Assembly (NCBI RefSeq): GCF_017571475.1
Contig: NZ_JAGETW010000005.1
Coordinates: forward strand, 124,001-188,000
Length of the DNA: 64,000 nt
Direction: 5' to 3'
DNA from: Thiomicrorhabdus sp. 6S3-12
GTDB taxonomy: Bacteria > Pseudomonadota > Gammaproteobacteria > Thiomicrospirales > Thiomicrospiraceae
Shown here: positions 17,399-26,321 of the stretch, one piece after another
Layout: every line of letters starts with the position of its first letter
How positions within the stretch are numbered: the stretch's first letter is position 1
Notes under the pieces: generated by a model
Told to the model about the DNA's origin: nothing
Database searches by the model: none
The model's input: only the letters and a program-made list of their open reading frames with translations
Translations under genes and position numbers: made by a program

Positions 17399-17856
17399 CA
17401 CAATCCAAGCAGCCAATAGTGGAAGTCTATACCGACGGTGGTTGTCGCGGTAACCCGGGGTTGGGAGGCTGGGGGGCGCTGCTTAAATATGGCGAGCATC
17501 TTAAGGAACTTAAGGGCGCGCAAGCCGAAGCGACGAATAATCAGATGGAACTGATGGCGGCGATTCAGGCTTTCGAAGCACTGAAAAAGCCGTGTCATGT
17601 TGTTATTACCACAGACTCCCAGTATGTCAAAAACGGTATCACTACCTGGATGGCGAACTGGAAAAAGAAAAACTGGCGCACTGCGGCCAATAAACCGGTT
17701 AAAAACCAGGAACTATGGCAACGGCTGGATGCGGCAATAGCGCCGCATAAGGTGGAGTGGCACTGGGTGAAAGGCCATTCCGGCCATCCGGAAAACGAGA
17801 GAGTGGATGAGCTGGCAAATCTCGCAATGGATGAATTTGTACAGAAAAGTGCCTGA
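17395..17856 (+). CDS. rnhA: Ribonuclease HI
   Basis: A 153-residue endonuclease that cuts RNA in RNA-DNA hybrids. The four acidic catalytic positions are visible: [12 protein letters not shown] (Asp), [12 protein letters not shown] (Glu), [12 protein letters not shown] (Asp) and [18 protein letters not shown] (His loop and Asp). The basic protrusion [19 protein letters not shown], used to grip the hybrid, is intact. The start at 17395 overlaps the preceding stop and follows AAGGAATT. It is convergent with dnaQ; in enterobacteria the two are divergent neighbours. Confidence 0.96.
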   Translation: MTQSKQPIVEVYTDGGCRGNPGLGGWGALLKYGEHLKELKGAQAEATNNQMELMAAIQAFEALKKPCHVVITTDSQYVKNGITTWMANWKKKNWRTAANKPVKNQELWQRLDAAIAPHKVEWHWVKGHSGHPENERVDELANLAMDEFVQKSA

Positions 17857-17874
17857 GTGGGGCGGCACTCTCCG

Positions 17875-18573
17875 TTACCAGTTAAGCTCCTTGCCCGATT
17901 TCTTGGCGATTTCCGCCAGTTTATCCTGATGACGCGCCAGCTCTTCGCTGCTGGCGTGAATCACCTTTAAAGGCGCACGGTCCTGTGTCTGAATGTTGAT
18001 GTCCAGATTGTTGGCGATGGAGCCATTGTCACTGTCCAGTGAAAGTGCTGTCTGGCCGCCGGTCATGGCCAGATAAACGTCGGCGAGAATTTCCGAATCC
18101 AGCAAAGCTCCGTGGTAGGTACGACTCGAGTTGTCAATATAGAGGCGGCGGCACAGCGCATCCAGGTTATTGCGTTGTCCGGGATACATTTTGCTGGCCA
18201 TTCTCAGACTGTCGGTAATCTGGCAGTGATCCTCGATACGCCCCCAGCGGTTGTTCGGTAACATCGACAGTTCGTGATTGATGAATCCGACATCGAAAGG
18301 CGCGTTGTGAATGATCAGTTCGGCACCTTCGACAAACTGCATAAAAGCATCCACGATTTCAGCGAATTTCGGTTCATCTTTAACGCGTTCATCGGTGATG
18401 CCGTGAACCTGAATGGCTTCGGCCGGAATGCTTCTTTCCGGGTTGATGTACTGATGGTAGTTATTTCCGGTCAGTCGTCGTTTAATCAGCTCGACCGCGC
18501 CGATTTCGATGATCCGGTCACCCTCTTCAGGGTTGAAACCGGTGGTTTCGGTATCCAGAAATATTTGCCGCAT
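17875..18573 (-). CDS. dnaQ: DNA polymerase III epsilon subunit
   Basis: A 232-residue 3'-5' proofreading exonuclease of the replicative polymerase. The DEDDh motifs are present: ExoI FLDTETTGFNPEEGDRIIEIG (residues ~5-25), ExoII IIHNAPFDVGFINHEL (~92-107) and ExoIII TYHGALLDSEILADVYLAM (~155-173, with the catalytic His). The C-terminal tail is short and variable, where epsilon binds the alpha subunit. It ends 19 bases from the convergent rnhA stop with no evident terminator between them. Confidence 0.95.
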   Translation of the reverse strand: MRQIFLDTETTGFNPEEGDRIIEIGAVELIKRRLTGNNYHQYINPERSIPAEAIQVHGITDERVKDEPKFAEIVDAFMQFVEGAELIIHNAPFDVGFINHELSMLPNNRWGRIEDHCQITDSLRMASKMYPGQRNNLDALCRRLYIDNSSRTYHGALLDSEILADVYLAMTGGQTALSLDSDNGSIANNLDINIQTQDRAPLKVIHASSEELARHQDKLAEIAKKSGKELNW

Positions 18574-18650
18574 GTGTTGTCTCTTTTCAGGTTAAAATAC
18601 GCCGGTTATTTTAAAGCATTCAAGCGCTTATTTGCAGCAAAGGGGATTTA

Positions 18651-19076
18651 ATGAAAATTAAAAAGGGCAGTCGCGTCTCTTTTCATTATGAATTGAGAGA
18701 TGAAGAAGGAAACCTGATTGATTCCACGTTCGATTCCGATCCGGTGATCTACATCCAGGGTGAAGGCGAGATTATTCCGGGATTGGAAGAATTTATGGAA
18801 GGCGAGGAGCCGGGGTTTGAAGCCAAGCTGACTTTGCCGCCGGAGAAAGCGTATGGACCGGTCAACGATGAATTAATCGTCTATGCCGGTCCTGATAATT
18901 TTGACGATAATGTCGAGATTGAAGTCGGTTCTAGCGTCGAAACGGAAGATCCGGACGGCAATACAGTGACTTTCCGTATTATCGAAATCGATGAAGATAA
19001 AGTCTTTCTGGACGGAAATCACCCCCTGGCTGGAAAAACGCTTAACTACAAGGTTGAGGTTCTCGAAGTCCACTGA
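18651..19076 (+). CDS. FKBP-type peptidylprolyl isomerase, SlyD-like
   Basis: A 141-residue cytoplasmic FKBP with an inserted-flap (IF) domain. Marks are VSFHYELRDEEGNLIDSTFD at the start, the binding loop GLEEFMEGEEPGFEAKLTLPPEKAYGP (residues ~45-70), and the IF-domain end FLDGNHPLAGKTLNYKVEVLEVH. It lacks the His/Cys-rich metal-binding tail of E. coli SlyD, so nickel handling is unlikely. ATG 18651 follows AAGGGGATTTA. It is divergent from dnaQ and ends before a terminator. A second, more SlpA-like FKBP lies at 26322. Confidence 0.92.
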   Translation: MKIKKGSRVSFHYELRDEEGNLIDSTFDSDPVIYIQGEGEIIPGLEEFMEGEEPGFEAKLTLPPEKAYGPVNDELIVYAGPDNFDDNVEIEVGSSVETEDPDGNTVTFRIIEIDEDKVFLDGNHPLAGKTLNYKVEVLEVH

Positions 19077-19137
19077 GTTTCGAGAAGCGGAGCAAACTTT
19101 TCTTCTAAAGAAAGGGTTGGCTCCGGCGGCGTAAAAT

Positions 19138-19175
19138 AAAAAAGGCTCTGCATAATGACAATGCAGAGCCTTTTT
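19138..19175. terminator. Bidirectional terminator between FKBP and persulfide dioxygenase
   Basis: AAAGGCTCTGCAT and ATGCAGAGCCTTT form a 13-pair stem flanked by A and T runs, between convergent genes. Confidence 0.88.
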
Positions 19176-19244
19176 GCTTTAGGAGAGAGAGGATCTTCGA
19201 AGCCCTTTTAACCTGGTTCAGGTCGCGCAGGGCTTGATCAAATC

Positions 19245-19940
19245 TTACTCTTCGTCCAGATTACCGCATTTCAGGTTACCCGGAACTGCAATGTCGATGC
19301 GACGCGGACGCGGAAGGTTCAGGTTATCCATGATCGTCGAGAAATCCTGATAGGATTTGCCTTCGCCGGCGCGAACATTGTATTTCTTCTCTTCACCGAT
19401 TGTGGACTGGGTAAAGCCTTTGTAATCGTGGCCAGGGAAAACCATGGTGTCTTCCGGAAGGCTGAACAGTTTGTTGGTCAGAGAGTTATACATCTCTTCA
19501 TTGCTTCCCAGTTGGAAGTCAGTACGACCGCAGTCGCGCACCAGTAGAGTGTCGCCGGTGAAAGCGGCACCGTCAATCAGATAGGTGATGTCGGTATTGG
19601 TGTGGCCAGGTGTATGTAGAATACGGATTTCCTGTTCACCCAGTTTGAAAACATCGCCTTCTTCGGCAAGGATGTCGGCGCACTGAGATTCGGAATTTTT
19701 GTGGACGACAATTTCCGCCCCGGTACGTTTACGCAAAGGCCCTGCACCGGTAATGTGGTCTGCGTGGATGTGCGTTTCCATCAGGTATTTTACGTTTAAT
19801 CCAAGCTCTTCGATATGTTGCATGTCGCGTTCGACCTGCTCGATTACCGTGTCGATAACCGCCGCTTCTTTGGTTTCTTCGTCCCACAACAGATAGGTGT
19901 AGGTCCAAGTGTCATAATCAAATAATTGGCGAATTTTCAT
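19245..19940 (-). CDS. ETHE1-type persulfide dioxygenase
   Basis: A 231-residue metallo-beta-lactamase-fold protein that oxidises glutathione persulfide to sulfite. The mononuclear iron ligands fit METHIHADHITGAGPL (His-x-His-x-Asp-His), ILHTPGHTNTD and FTGDTLLVRDCGRTDFQ. The ETHE1-specific stretch SNEEMYNSLTNKLFSLPEDTMVFPGHDYKG is present, which separates it from glyoxalase II. It belongs to sulfide and sulfane-sulfur detoxification and supports a sulfur-oxidising lifestyle together with the rhodaneses here. It is transcribed alone leftward, divergent from hrpA. Start ATG 19940 follows AGGCTCCGAAACT. Confidence 0.92.
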   Translation of the reverse strand: MKIRQLFDYDTWTYTYLLWDEETKEAAVIDTVIEQVERDMQHIEELGLNVKYLMETHIHADHITGAGPLRKRTGAEIVVHKNSESQCADILAEEGDVFKLGEQEIRILHTPGHTNTDITYLIDGAAFTGDTLLVRDCGRTDFQLGSNEEMYNSLTNKLFSLPEDTMVFPGHDYKGFTQSTIGEEKKYNVRAGEGKSYQDFSTIMDNLNLPRPRRIDIAVPGNLKCGNLDEE

Positions 19941-19965
19941 AGTTTCGGAGCCTTTTTTTTGAGTT

Positions 19966-19974
19966 TGGTATAAT
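19966..19974 (+). promoter_or_regulatory. Extended -10 promoter candidate for hrpA
   Basis: TGGTATAAT, a TGn extended -10 with a perfect hexamer, lies about 175 bases upstream of hrpA. There is no good -35, which extended -10 promoters can do without. The AT-rich stretch that follows includes an inverted repeat ATTAG-AATTTA-CTAAT (20101-20116). Confidence 0.45.
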
Positions 19975-20148
19975 GCCGGTTTCTTGAAATATGCAGTACA
20001 AATAACTTGAAACCGTCCTGACTGTCACCCAAACAATTTTTTGTATATCTCAATGCCTTAAAAAAATTTTGGGCTTGTCATAAATTTAGCTAATAAGCAT
20101 ATTAGAATTTACTAATTATTATGCGGATTAAAATGCAGTAGTCAACCT

Positions 20149-23100
20149 ATGTTATTGAATTTACCTAACAAAAAAGAAGAGTTAATTGATCTTATCAATC
20201 AAAGGACGCTGCTTGCAGATAGACATAAATTGCTCAGGGCGCTTAAAGATCAGCCCGAATCCATTGATAATCCTGAAAAAGTTTGTGGATCGGGATGGAT
20301 TAACCGATTAAAAAAATCTATTGAAAAAGTCGAAGAAAAATTAAAAAAATTTCCGGAAATTTCTTATCCGGACAATTTACCCGTTTCTGCCAGAAAAGAT
20401 GAACTGGTCGATTTAATCAAAAATCATCAGGTCGTGGTGATTGCCGGGGAAACCGGTTCCGGGAAAACCACGCAGATTCCCAAAATCTGTCTCGAGGCCG
20501 GTCAAGGGGTTTTCGGGAAAATCGGCTGTACACAGCCGCGACGTCTTGCGGCGCGCAGTGTTGCCGAACGGATTGCGGAAGAACTAGGATCGCATATCGG
20601 TGATCTGGTCGGTTATCAGGTGCGCTTTTTGGATCAGGTCAAAGAACAGAGTCTGCTGAAGGTGATGACCGACGGGATCCTGCTGGCCGAGGTACAGAAT
20701 GACCCGTACCTGAATCGCTACGACACGATTATTATTGATGAGGCGCACGAGCGCAGTATTAATATCGACTTTCTGTTGGGGATTCTCAAGCAGCTGATTC
20801 AGAAACGTAAGGATCTTAAGGTTGTCATTACCTCGGCGACGATTAATACCGAACGTTTCGCCGATCATTTTACCGTCGGGGGCAAACGCCCGCCGATCGT
20901 CGAAGTGTCGGGGCGAACATATCCGGTGGAAGTCCGCTATCGTCCGTTGGTGTCCTATGAGGACGATGCCGGAAACGAGATCGAGCAGGACATGGGCACG
21001 GCGATTGCCGATGCGGTCGAGGAACTGGGGCACGAAGACCCGTTTGGCGATATTCTGGTGTTTCAGGTTGGTGAACGAGACATCAAGGAAACTGCTGAAA
21101 TTTTACGTAAACGAAGCTTGAAAAATACTGAAATCGTTCCGCTGTATGCACGACTTTCCATGGCCGAACAGAATAAGGTCTTCCAGACTTCGCAGAAACG
21201 ACGCATTATCTTGAGTACCAACGTTGCCGAGACGTCTTTGACGGTTCCGGGGATTAAATATGTGATTGATCCGGGGCAGGTTCGAATCAGTCGTTATAGT
21301 GTGCGTTCCAAGGTACAGCGCCTGCCGGTCGAAAAAATTTCCCAGGCATCCGCTAACCAGAGAAAAGGGCGTTGCGGTCGTGTCAGCGAAGGGATCTGTA
21401 TTCGTTTGTATGATGAAGAAGATTTTCGCAGCCGACCGGAGTTTACCGATCCGGAGATCCATCGTACTTCACTGGCGTCGATTATTCTGACAATGGCGCA
21501 ACTGCGTCTCGGATCGGTGAAGAATTTTCCTTTTATCGAGCCGCCGAACGATAAAGCGGTCAATGACGGTTATCGTCAGCTGTTCGAATTGGGCGCTTTG
21601 GATGAAAAGCGCCGCCTGACGGATGAGGGGCGTAAAATCGCCAAGTTGCCGATTGATCCGTCCGTGGCCAAGATGGTGATGGAAGCGGAAAAAAACGGTG
21701 TGCTGGCCGAGGTGATTATTATCGCCAGTGCTTTGAGCATTCAGGATCCGCGCGATATAAACGAAGCCAATATGCAGGCGGCCAGGCAGGCACATAAACG
21801 CTGGGAAGACGAGCGTTCCGATTTCCTTTTTTTCCTGAACTTGTGGCGCTTCTACGAACATCAACGACGTCATCTGTCGCAGAGCAAACTGCGCAAACTG
21901 TGTAAAACCAATTTTCTTTCCTACCTGAGAATGAAAGAGTGGCACGAACTGGCAATGCAGCTCGAGCAGAGTCTCAAACGCATCGGGCTTAAGATCGGCG
22001 AGTTGCACCTGTATGAAGAAGTAAAAAAAGGCAATGAAGTCGTCGAACGTCTCAGTGATCTGCACTCGATTGCAATCCACCGTTCATTAATGGCCGGCTT
22101 GCTCGGTAATATCTCGACTCGTGATGAAGACAAGTCCTATCTCGGGGCGCGAAACACCAAGCTGTTTATCCACCCGAGTTCCGTTCTCTTTAAACGCCGT
22201 CCGAAATGGATGTTGTCGGCCGAGCTGGTGGAAACCTCGAAACTGTTCGCGCGCACCAATGCCGAAATTGACGTGCGTTGGGTTGAAAGCCTTGCCAAGC
22301 ATCTGATCAAACAGAGCTATGCCGATCCGCATTGGCAGAAAAAAGCCGGGCAGGTCGGGGCCTACGAGTCGATCACTTTGTTCGGTCTACCGATTATTAA
22401 TCGCCGCCATTGCAATTACGGTCCGATCAACCCGAAAGAAGCGCACAAAATATTTTTGCGACATGCTCTGGTCGAAGGCGAACTTTTCTCGAAGGTCGAG
22501 TTTTTTGTACACAACCAGAATCTCGTTGCAGAGATCGAGAAGATGGAGTCCAAGCTGCGTCGCCCGGAGTTACTGGTAGATGACGAACAGATTTATCAGT
22601 TTTATGCTGAACGCATTCCAAGTCATATTTACAGTAAGCCGGCTTTTGAAAAATGGGTCCGTAAAGTCGAGAAGAGCGATCCGCAGCGCTTGAAAGATCT
22701 CTTTCTCGATAAAGATCAGTTAATGAAGCAGCAGGCGGATGAGCGTCTGCAGTTCGAATTTCCCGATCAGATGGCCTTGCCGAATAATATCCGCATTGAT
22801 GTCGACTACCATTTCGAACCTGGTAAAAAGCAGGATGGGGTCGTTTTTAAATTACCTTTGGGCAAGTTGAATCTATTCCTGGCGGAGGAATTTGAGTGGT
22901 TGACCCCTGGCTTGCTGAAAGAGAAAGTCGCTTTTTATATCAAGGCTTTGCCAAAGAATCTTCGCAAGCAGTTTATTCCCGCGCCGCAATATGCCGATTT
23001 GGTTCTGCAGGAGATGTCGCCGCAACGTATGGAGCAGGGGAAACCGGTCACGTTTTTAGCGCAACTGGTGTGGGCGTTGAATCGCCGCGGGACGCTAAAG

Positions 23101-24126
23101 GTGAAAAGTGAGGACTTCGATGCACTTGAACTGCCGGATCATTTAAAACCGTATTTTATTCTGCAGGATCGCAAAGGCAAGAAGCTGGCAGAAGGCGATG
23201 ATCTGCAACAGTTGAAAGAAGGTTATCAGCATCTGGTCGAAGCGCAGATCGAACGTCATCAGGCGAAACAGGATTCACAGGTTCGTATTGTCGAGCACTG
23301 GGATTTCGGCGATCTTGAGCCGAGTCAAACGATTAAGGAAGGTGGGGTGCAGATGACGGCTTACCCGGCGTTGCAGTCGGTTGACGGCGAGATAACCTTG
23401 AAGCTCTTCGGTGAACAGGCGCAGGCTCTGAAAGAACACCGTTTAGCCGTGCTGGCGCTCCTGCGGCGCGAGCTGAATGATAAAGATAAGTATCTGCAGA
23501 AAAAGCTGCCGTTGCAGAAGGCGTGCCTGTGTTACGCACCTTATGGAACCTGTGTTGATTTAACCGAGGAAATCATTCATCGGGCTTTGCTCGATCTGGT
23601 GCCGTCGGCGGAAAAAATCCGTACGCAGACGCTGTATGAAGAGACCTTGGAACGGGTTCGTTCGCATTGGGTCGAGCAAGCGCAAGGGCTGGCGAAACTG
23701 GTTACGCAGATTCTGACAGAGCATCAGAAAATCGCCAAGCAAGTCAGAGGAACCATTAATCCGCGCTGGCTGGCTTCACTTGCCGATATAAGAACCCAGT
23801 TGGATAGTCTGATTTCATCCGGTTTTGTACTTAAAACGCCGCCAAAGTGGTTCCAGCAACTGCCGCGTTATTTGCAGGCGTTGCAGAAACGACTTGAAAA
23901 AATCGATCAGGATCCCAGTAAAGATCAGCAGGCGATTCGCAAAATCGCGCCTTTGCTGGAAACCTATCGGACTTTGGCGGAAGACCCTGTGTATGCCGAG
24001 CATGCGGAGCTGACTGAAATTCGCTGGTTACTGGAAGAATTGAGGATTTCACTGTTTTCCCAGCCGTTGAAAACCATAGAGCCGGTTTCGATTCAGCGCT
24101 TGGAGAAACGCCTCAAAGCATTATGA
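20149..24126 (+). CDS. hrpA: ATP-dependent RNA helicase HrpA
   Basis: A 1325-residue DEAH-box helicase of the DHX/RHA type. In order: a short helical N-terminus; a P-loop GETGSGKTTQIPK (residues ~98-110); the DEAH box IIIDEAHERSIN (~198); motif III VITSATIN (~225); motif VI SQASANQRKGRCGRVS (~400); winged-helix/ratchet and HA2 domains (DEKRRLTDEGRKIAKLPIDP); an OB-fold region (~595-700); and the long HrpA-specific C-terminal DUF3418 extension (to ~1325). Length matches E. coli HrpA (1300). HrpA rescues stalled ribosomes. The start at 20149 has only a weak ribosome site. It is monocistronic. Confidence 0.95.
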   Translation: MLLNLPNKKEELIDLINQRTLLADRHKLLRALKDQPESIDNPEKVCGSGWINRLKKSIEKVEEKLKKFPEISYPDNLPVSARKDELVDLIKNHQVVVIAGETGSGKTTQIPKICLEAGQGVFGKIGCTQPRRLAARSVAERIAEELGSHIGDLVGYQVRFLDQVKEQSLLKVMTDGILLAEVQNDPYLNRYDTIIIDEAHERSINIDFLLGILKQLIQKRKDLKVVITSATINTERFADHFTVGGKRPPIVEVSGRTYPVEVRYRPLVSYEDDAGNEIEQDMGTAIADAVEELGHEDPFGDILVFQVGERDIKETAEILRKRSLKNTEIVPLYARLSMAEQNKVFQTSQKRRIILSTNVAETSLTVPGIKYVIDPGQVRISRYSVRSKVQRLPVEKISQASANQRKGRCGRVSEGICIRLYDEEDFRSRPEFTDPEIHRTSLASIILTMAQLRLGSVKNFPFIEPPNDKAVNDGYRQLFELGALDEKRRLTDEGRKIAKLPIDPSVAKMVMEAEKNGVLAEVIIIASALSIQDPRDINEANMQAARQAHKRWEDERSDFLFFLNLWRFYEHQRRHLSQSKLRKLCKTNFLSYLRMKEWHELAMQLEQSLKRIGLKIGELHLYEEVKKGNEVVERLSDLHSIAIHRSLMAGLLGNISTRDEDKSYLGARNTKLFIHPSSVLFKRRPKWMLSAELVETSKLFARTNAEIDVRWVESLAKHLIKQSYADPHWQKKAGQVGAYESITLFGLPIINRRHCNYGPINPKEAHKIFLRHALVEGELFSKVEFFVHNQNLVAEIEKMESKLRRPELLVDDEQIYQFYAERIPSHIYSKPAFEKWVRKVEKSDPQRLKDLFLDKDQLMKQQADERLQFEFPDQMALPNNIRIDVDYHFEPGKKQDGVVFKLPLGKLNLFLAEEFEWLTPGLLKEKVAFYIKALPKNLRKQFIPAPQYADLVLQEMSPQRMEQGKPVTFLAQLVWALNRRGTLKVKSEDFDALELPDHLKPYFILQDRKGKKLAEGDDLQQLKEGYQHLVEAQIERHQAKQDSQVRIVEHWDFGDLEPSQTIKEGGVQMTAYPALQSVDGEITLKLFGEQAQALKEHRLAVLALLRRELNDKDKYLQKKLPLQKACLCYAPYGTCVDLTEEIIHRALLDLVPSAEKIRTQTLYEETLERVRSHWVEQAQGLAKLVTQILTEHQKIAKQVRGTINPRWLASLADIRTQLDSLISSGFVLKTPPKWFQQLPRYLQALQKRLEKIDQDPSKDQQAIRKIAPLLETYRTLAEDPVYAEHAELTEIRWLLEELRISLFSQPLKTIEPVSIQRLEKRLKAL

Positions 24127-24313
24127 TGTTGCGGACTGTGATTGAAGCAGGTTCCAGTTTCTTGTCAGACTTTGCCGGGTGGACTGAGCGAGAATGAATT
24201 CAGGCTTCTAATTAAGGCGGCGGGTAATGATTGTCATAGTCGCTCTGCTTGGTTATAGTGGCATCTCTACCGGATTTAAATAACTTCGCCTGTGGCGGTA
24301 AAGGTTGATTGAT

Positions 24314-24883
24314 ATGTATACAAAAACATCTCTAATTTCAAAAAAGTTCCTGGCTCTATTGATGATGGCGGGCGCATTGAGTTTAACGGCCTGCTCAGAT
24401 AGTTCGGATGGCAGTGCCGAGGAAGCGGCGGCGCCGAAAGAGTCTACTCAGATGACGAACGCCATGGATGTCAAACAGCCTGAGCCGTCGGCTGAAACGA
24501 AAGCGCCTCTGGCAGAAGAAAGCGATATGCCTAAAGTTGTCGAAGCGGCAAAAGAGGCTGCTGAGCAAGAAGTGGCCGCACAAGTTGAAAAGGCCAGCGA
24601 GCAAGTCAAAGAGGTTGTGAGTGCTCCTGCTCCAGCACCTGAACCGGCCGCTGTTTCCGGTGATAAAGTTTATGCGACCTGCGTCGGCTGTCACGGAGCT
24701 CAGGGTGAAGGCGGCGTCGGACCTAAGCTAGCGGGTCAGGCTGTGGACGCTATTGTCGACAAGTTGCAACGCTATAAGGCAGGCGAGCAGGTCGGTCCTT
24801 TGACAGGTATGATGGCACCGATGGCTTCGGGTCTTTCCGATGCGGATATGCAGGCAGTCGCCGAGTACGTCAATCAGCTGTAA
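24314..24883 (+). CDS. c-type cytochrome lipoprotein
   Basis: A 189-residue electron carrier. ATG 24314 begins a lipoprotein signal with lipobox SLTAC (Cys ~25), followed by a ~95-residue low-complexity Ala/Glu/Pro/Lys tether (many EE, AAKEAAEQEV and PAPAPEPAA stretches). A single class I cytochrome c domain then starts at VYATCVGCHGAQGEGGVGP (CxxCH) and has a probable distal Met in MMAPMASGLSDADM. The long linker suggests a membrane-anchored haem domain reaching across the periplasm. An in-frame TTG nine bases upstream is less likely. It stands alone, with a terminator after it; the redox partner is not evident. Confidence 0.9.
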   Translation: MYTKTSLISKKFLALLMMAGALSLTACSDSSDGSAEEAAAPKESTQMTNAMDVKQPEPSAETKAPLAEESDMPKVVEAAKEAAEQEVAAQVEKASEQVKEVVSAPAPAPEPAAVSGDKVYATCVGCHGAQGEGGVGPKLAGQAVDAIVDKLQRYKAGEQVGPLTGMMAPMASGLSDADMQAVAEYVNQL

Positions 24884-24967
24884 CTGCCCGCGTCTGGATA
24901 ATCTCGAAGCGGCTGTTGATTGTTTGGCAAATCCGAGATGAATGCCGGTTTGCCGAGTTAATTATGT

Positions 24968-25000
24968 AAAGCACCTGACCTTACAATCAGGTGCTTTTTA
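24968..25000 (+). terminator. Terminator after the cytochrome c gene
   Basis: AAAGCACCTGA-CCTTACAA-TCAGGTGCTTTTT forms an 11-pair stem with a T run. Confidence 0.85.
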
Positions 25001-25015
25001 AATAAGGGGATGTAG

Positions 25016-25357
25016 ATGAATAAAAGTGCTCTATTACTGGCGAGTTGTTTACTGTTCTCACCTGTGATCGCGCAGGCTGACTGGTGGCAGGATACCAAAG
25101 AAGCTGCGAGTGATGCTTGGACAACAAGCAAGGAAAAGGTGTCGGAGTGGACTCAGGATGCAAAAGAGTCAGAGACCATGCAGTCGGTTAAGGAAGGCGC
25201 AAAGGGTGTGGTTGATACCGTAAGCGATAAGCAGACTTATGTGAATGCCTGGGAATCGACTAAAGAAGCTGCCTCCGGAGCTGCCGATACGGTAACCGAC
25301 GCGTTTCATAAGGTGCATGAAGAGAACGTGCATGATGAAATCGGACCGGAAAAATAG
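25016..25357 (+). CDS. Small exported amphipathic-helix protein
   Basis: A 113-residue protein with a signal peptide (MNKSALLLASCLLFSPVIAQA, cut before DWWQD). The mature part is almost entirely 11-residue-like repeats of charged amphipathic helix (TKEAASDAWTTSKEKVSEW, KEGAKGVVDTVSDK, TKEAASGAADTVTDAF), reminiscent of LEA/YtxH-type stress proteins. No family could be named with confidence. ATG 25016 follows AAGGGGATGTAG. It is the first of three consecutive small envelope genes, 20 bases before the next, probably co-transcribed. Confidence 0.75.
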   Translation: MNKSALLLASCLLFSPVIAQADWWQDTKEAASDAWTTSKEKVSEWTQDAKESETMQSVKEGAKGVVDTVSDKQTYVNAWESTKEAASGAADTVTDAFHKVHEENVHDEIGPEK

Positions 25358-25377
25358 TCCGATTAAAAGGTGACTCT

Positions 25378-25686
25378 ATGAAGAAAATTTTCGCAAAACT
25401 CTTGCTGCTCACCTCACTGGCTGCAACTCCTTTCTTTATCGGAGGTTGTGACAAGGTGGCCAACAGTGCCAAAAATCTGCAGTCGGATTGGGTTGGTCTG
25501 GATCGTCGCATTGAGATTTACAGCTGTATGAGCGGTAAACTGCTGAAAGTGTTTGAAGGTGATGTAAGAATTAATCCGGAAGATACCTTGGGAACTTCAT
25601 TGCTCGTCGACGGTAAGAAGGTGAATACCAATATGTGTTACATCATCACCGAAAAAGGGACTAAGGCGCAAATATTGCCGCAATAG
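25378..25686 (+). CDS. Small hypothetical lipoprotein
   Basis: A 102-residue protein with a signal sequence (KKIFAKLLLLTSLAATPFF) and a probable lipobox FIGGC (Cys ~24). The mature part SDWVGLDRRIEIYSCMSGKLLKVFEGDVRINPED followed by a short beta-rich end has two Cys that may pair. I do not recognise the family. It is 20 bases behind the amphipathic-helix gene with AAAGGTG before the ATG, so it is likely part of the same transcript. Confidence 0.7.
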   Translation: MKKIFAKLLLLTSLAATPFFIGGCDKVANSAKNLQSDWVGLDRRIEIYSCMSGKLLKVFEGDVRINPEDTLGTSLLVDGKKVNTNMCYIITEKGTKAQILPQ

Positions 25687-25775
25687 ACGCGTAAATTTGC
25701 TAAGATGCGTTAATTCAAAAATGCCCGGTCCAACACTAATTGTCTACGTCGGGTTTGAGAGCGATTTTCAAATTA

Positions 25776-26222
25776 ATGAACACTAAAATGGCATCTACTC
25801 CTTCAAAAAATCTGAGACGCGGTATCGGGTCTCTTTCCCTGCTTGTCGTCGTCTCGTTTTTGGCGTCCGGCTGTTCGCTTCAAAGTGGCGCCGCGAAAAT
25901 CGAACAGGGGCTATCGGCAATCGGTCATTCGCTTCAAAAACTGGAAGAGGATGTTCACAGCAAGCAGTTAGCGGAAAACGAATATCTGATCTGGCAGTCT
26001 TCGCACGAGAGTTTCAAATCTTTTGATTCCTCGCATTTTCGGATGGTAGCCAAGCAGGTTTGTCCGATCGGTTATGTCCCGCTGTCCCGTCAGGCGAGAA
26101 AAGACGGCGAGCTGGCGGTATCCGATGCATTATGCGACGGTGAGTGTGGTTATACGCTGGAGTGGCATATCCGTTGTCAGGATGTACCTGAAGAGCCATT
26201 CAGTTTGTTTGGAAAAACCTGA
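25776..26222 (+). CDS. Hypothetical lipoprotein with paired cysteines
   Basis: A 148-residue protein with a hydrophobic signal (GSLSLLVVVSFLASGC, lipobox Cys ~35), a helical segment (AAKIEQGLSAIGHSLQKLEEDV), and a C-terminal domain with four Cys (KQVCPIGY, DALCDGECGY, WHIRCQDV) that could form two disulfides. The start is unclear: ATG 25776 or ATG 25788 (giving MASTPSK) are both possible and neither has a good ribosome site. Family not recognised. Confidence 0.6.
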   Translation: MNTKMASTPSKNLRRGIGSLSLLVVVSFLASGCSLQSGAAKIEQGLSAIGHSLQKLEEDVHSKQLAENEYLIWQSSHESFKSFDSSHFRMVAKQVCPIGYVPLSRQARKDGELAVSDALCDGECGYTLEWHIRCQDVPEEPFSLFGKT

Positions 26223-26242
26223 TCGGGTCTCCCGAATCGGTC

Positions 26243-26291
26243 AAAGCGCTTAGAGATTGAGGTTTTACAACCGATCCGGGCGCTTTTTTTT
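26243..26291 (+). terminator. Possible terminator after the lipoprotein run
   Basis: AAAGCGC pairs with GCGCTTT over a 30-base loop containing a smaller GGTT-TTAC-AACC hairpin, followed by a long T run. Confidence 0.5.
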
Positions 26292-26321
26292 TGTCTGCGG
26301 GTTTTATATAAATTCTTATTG

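Noticed and set aside
20160-20200. Second FNR-like box (TTGAT...ATCAA)
   Set aside because: Spacing is three bases instead of four and it lies inside the hrpA coding sequence.
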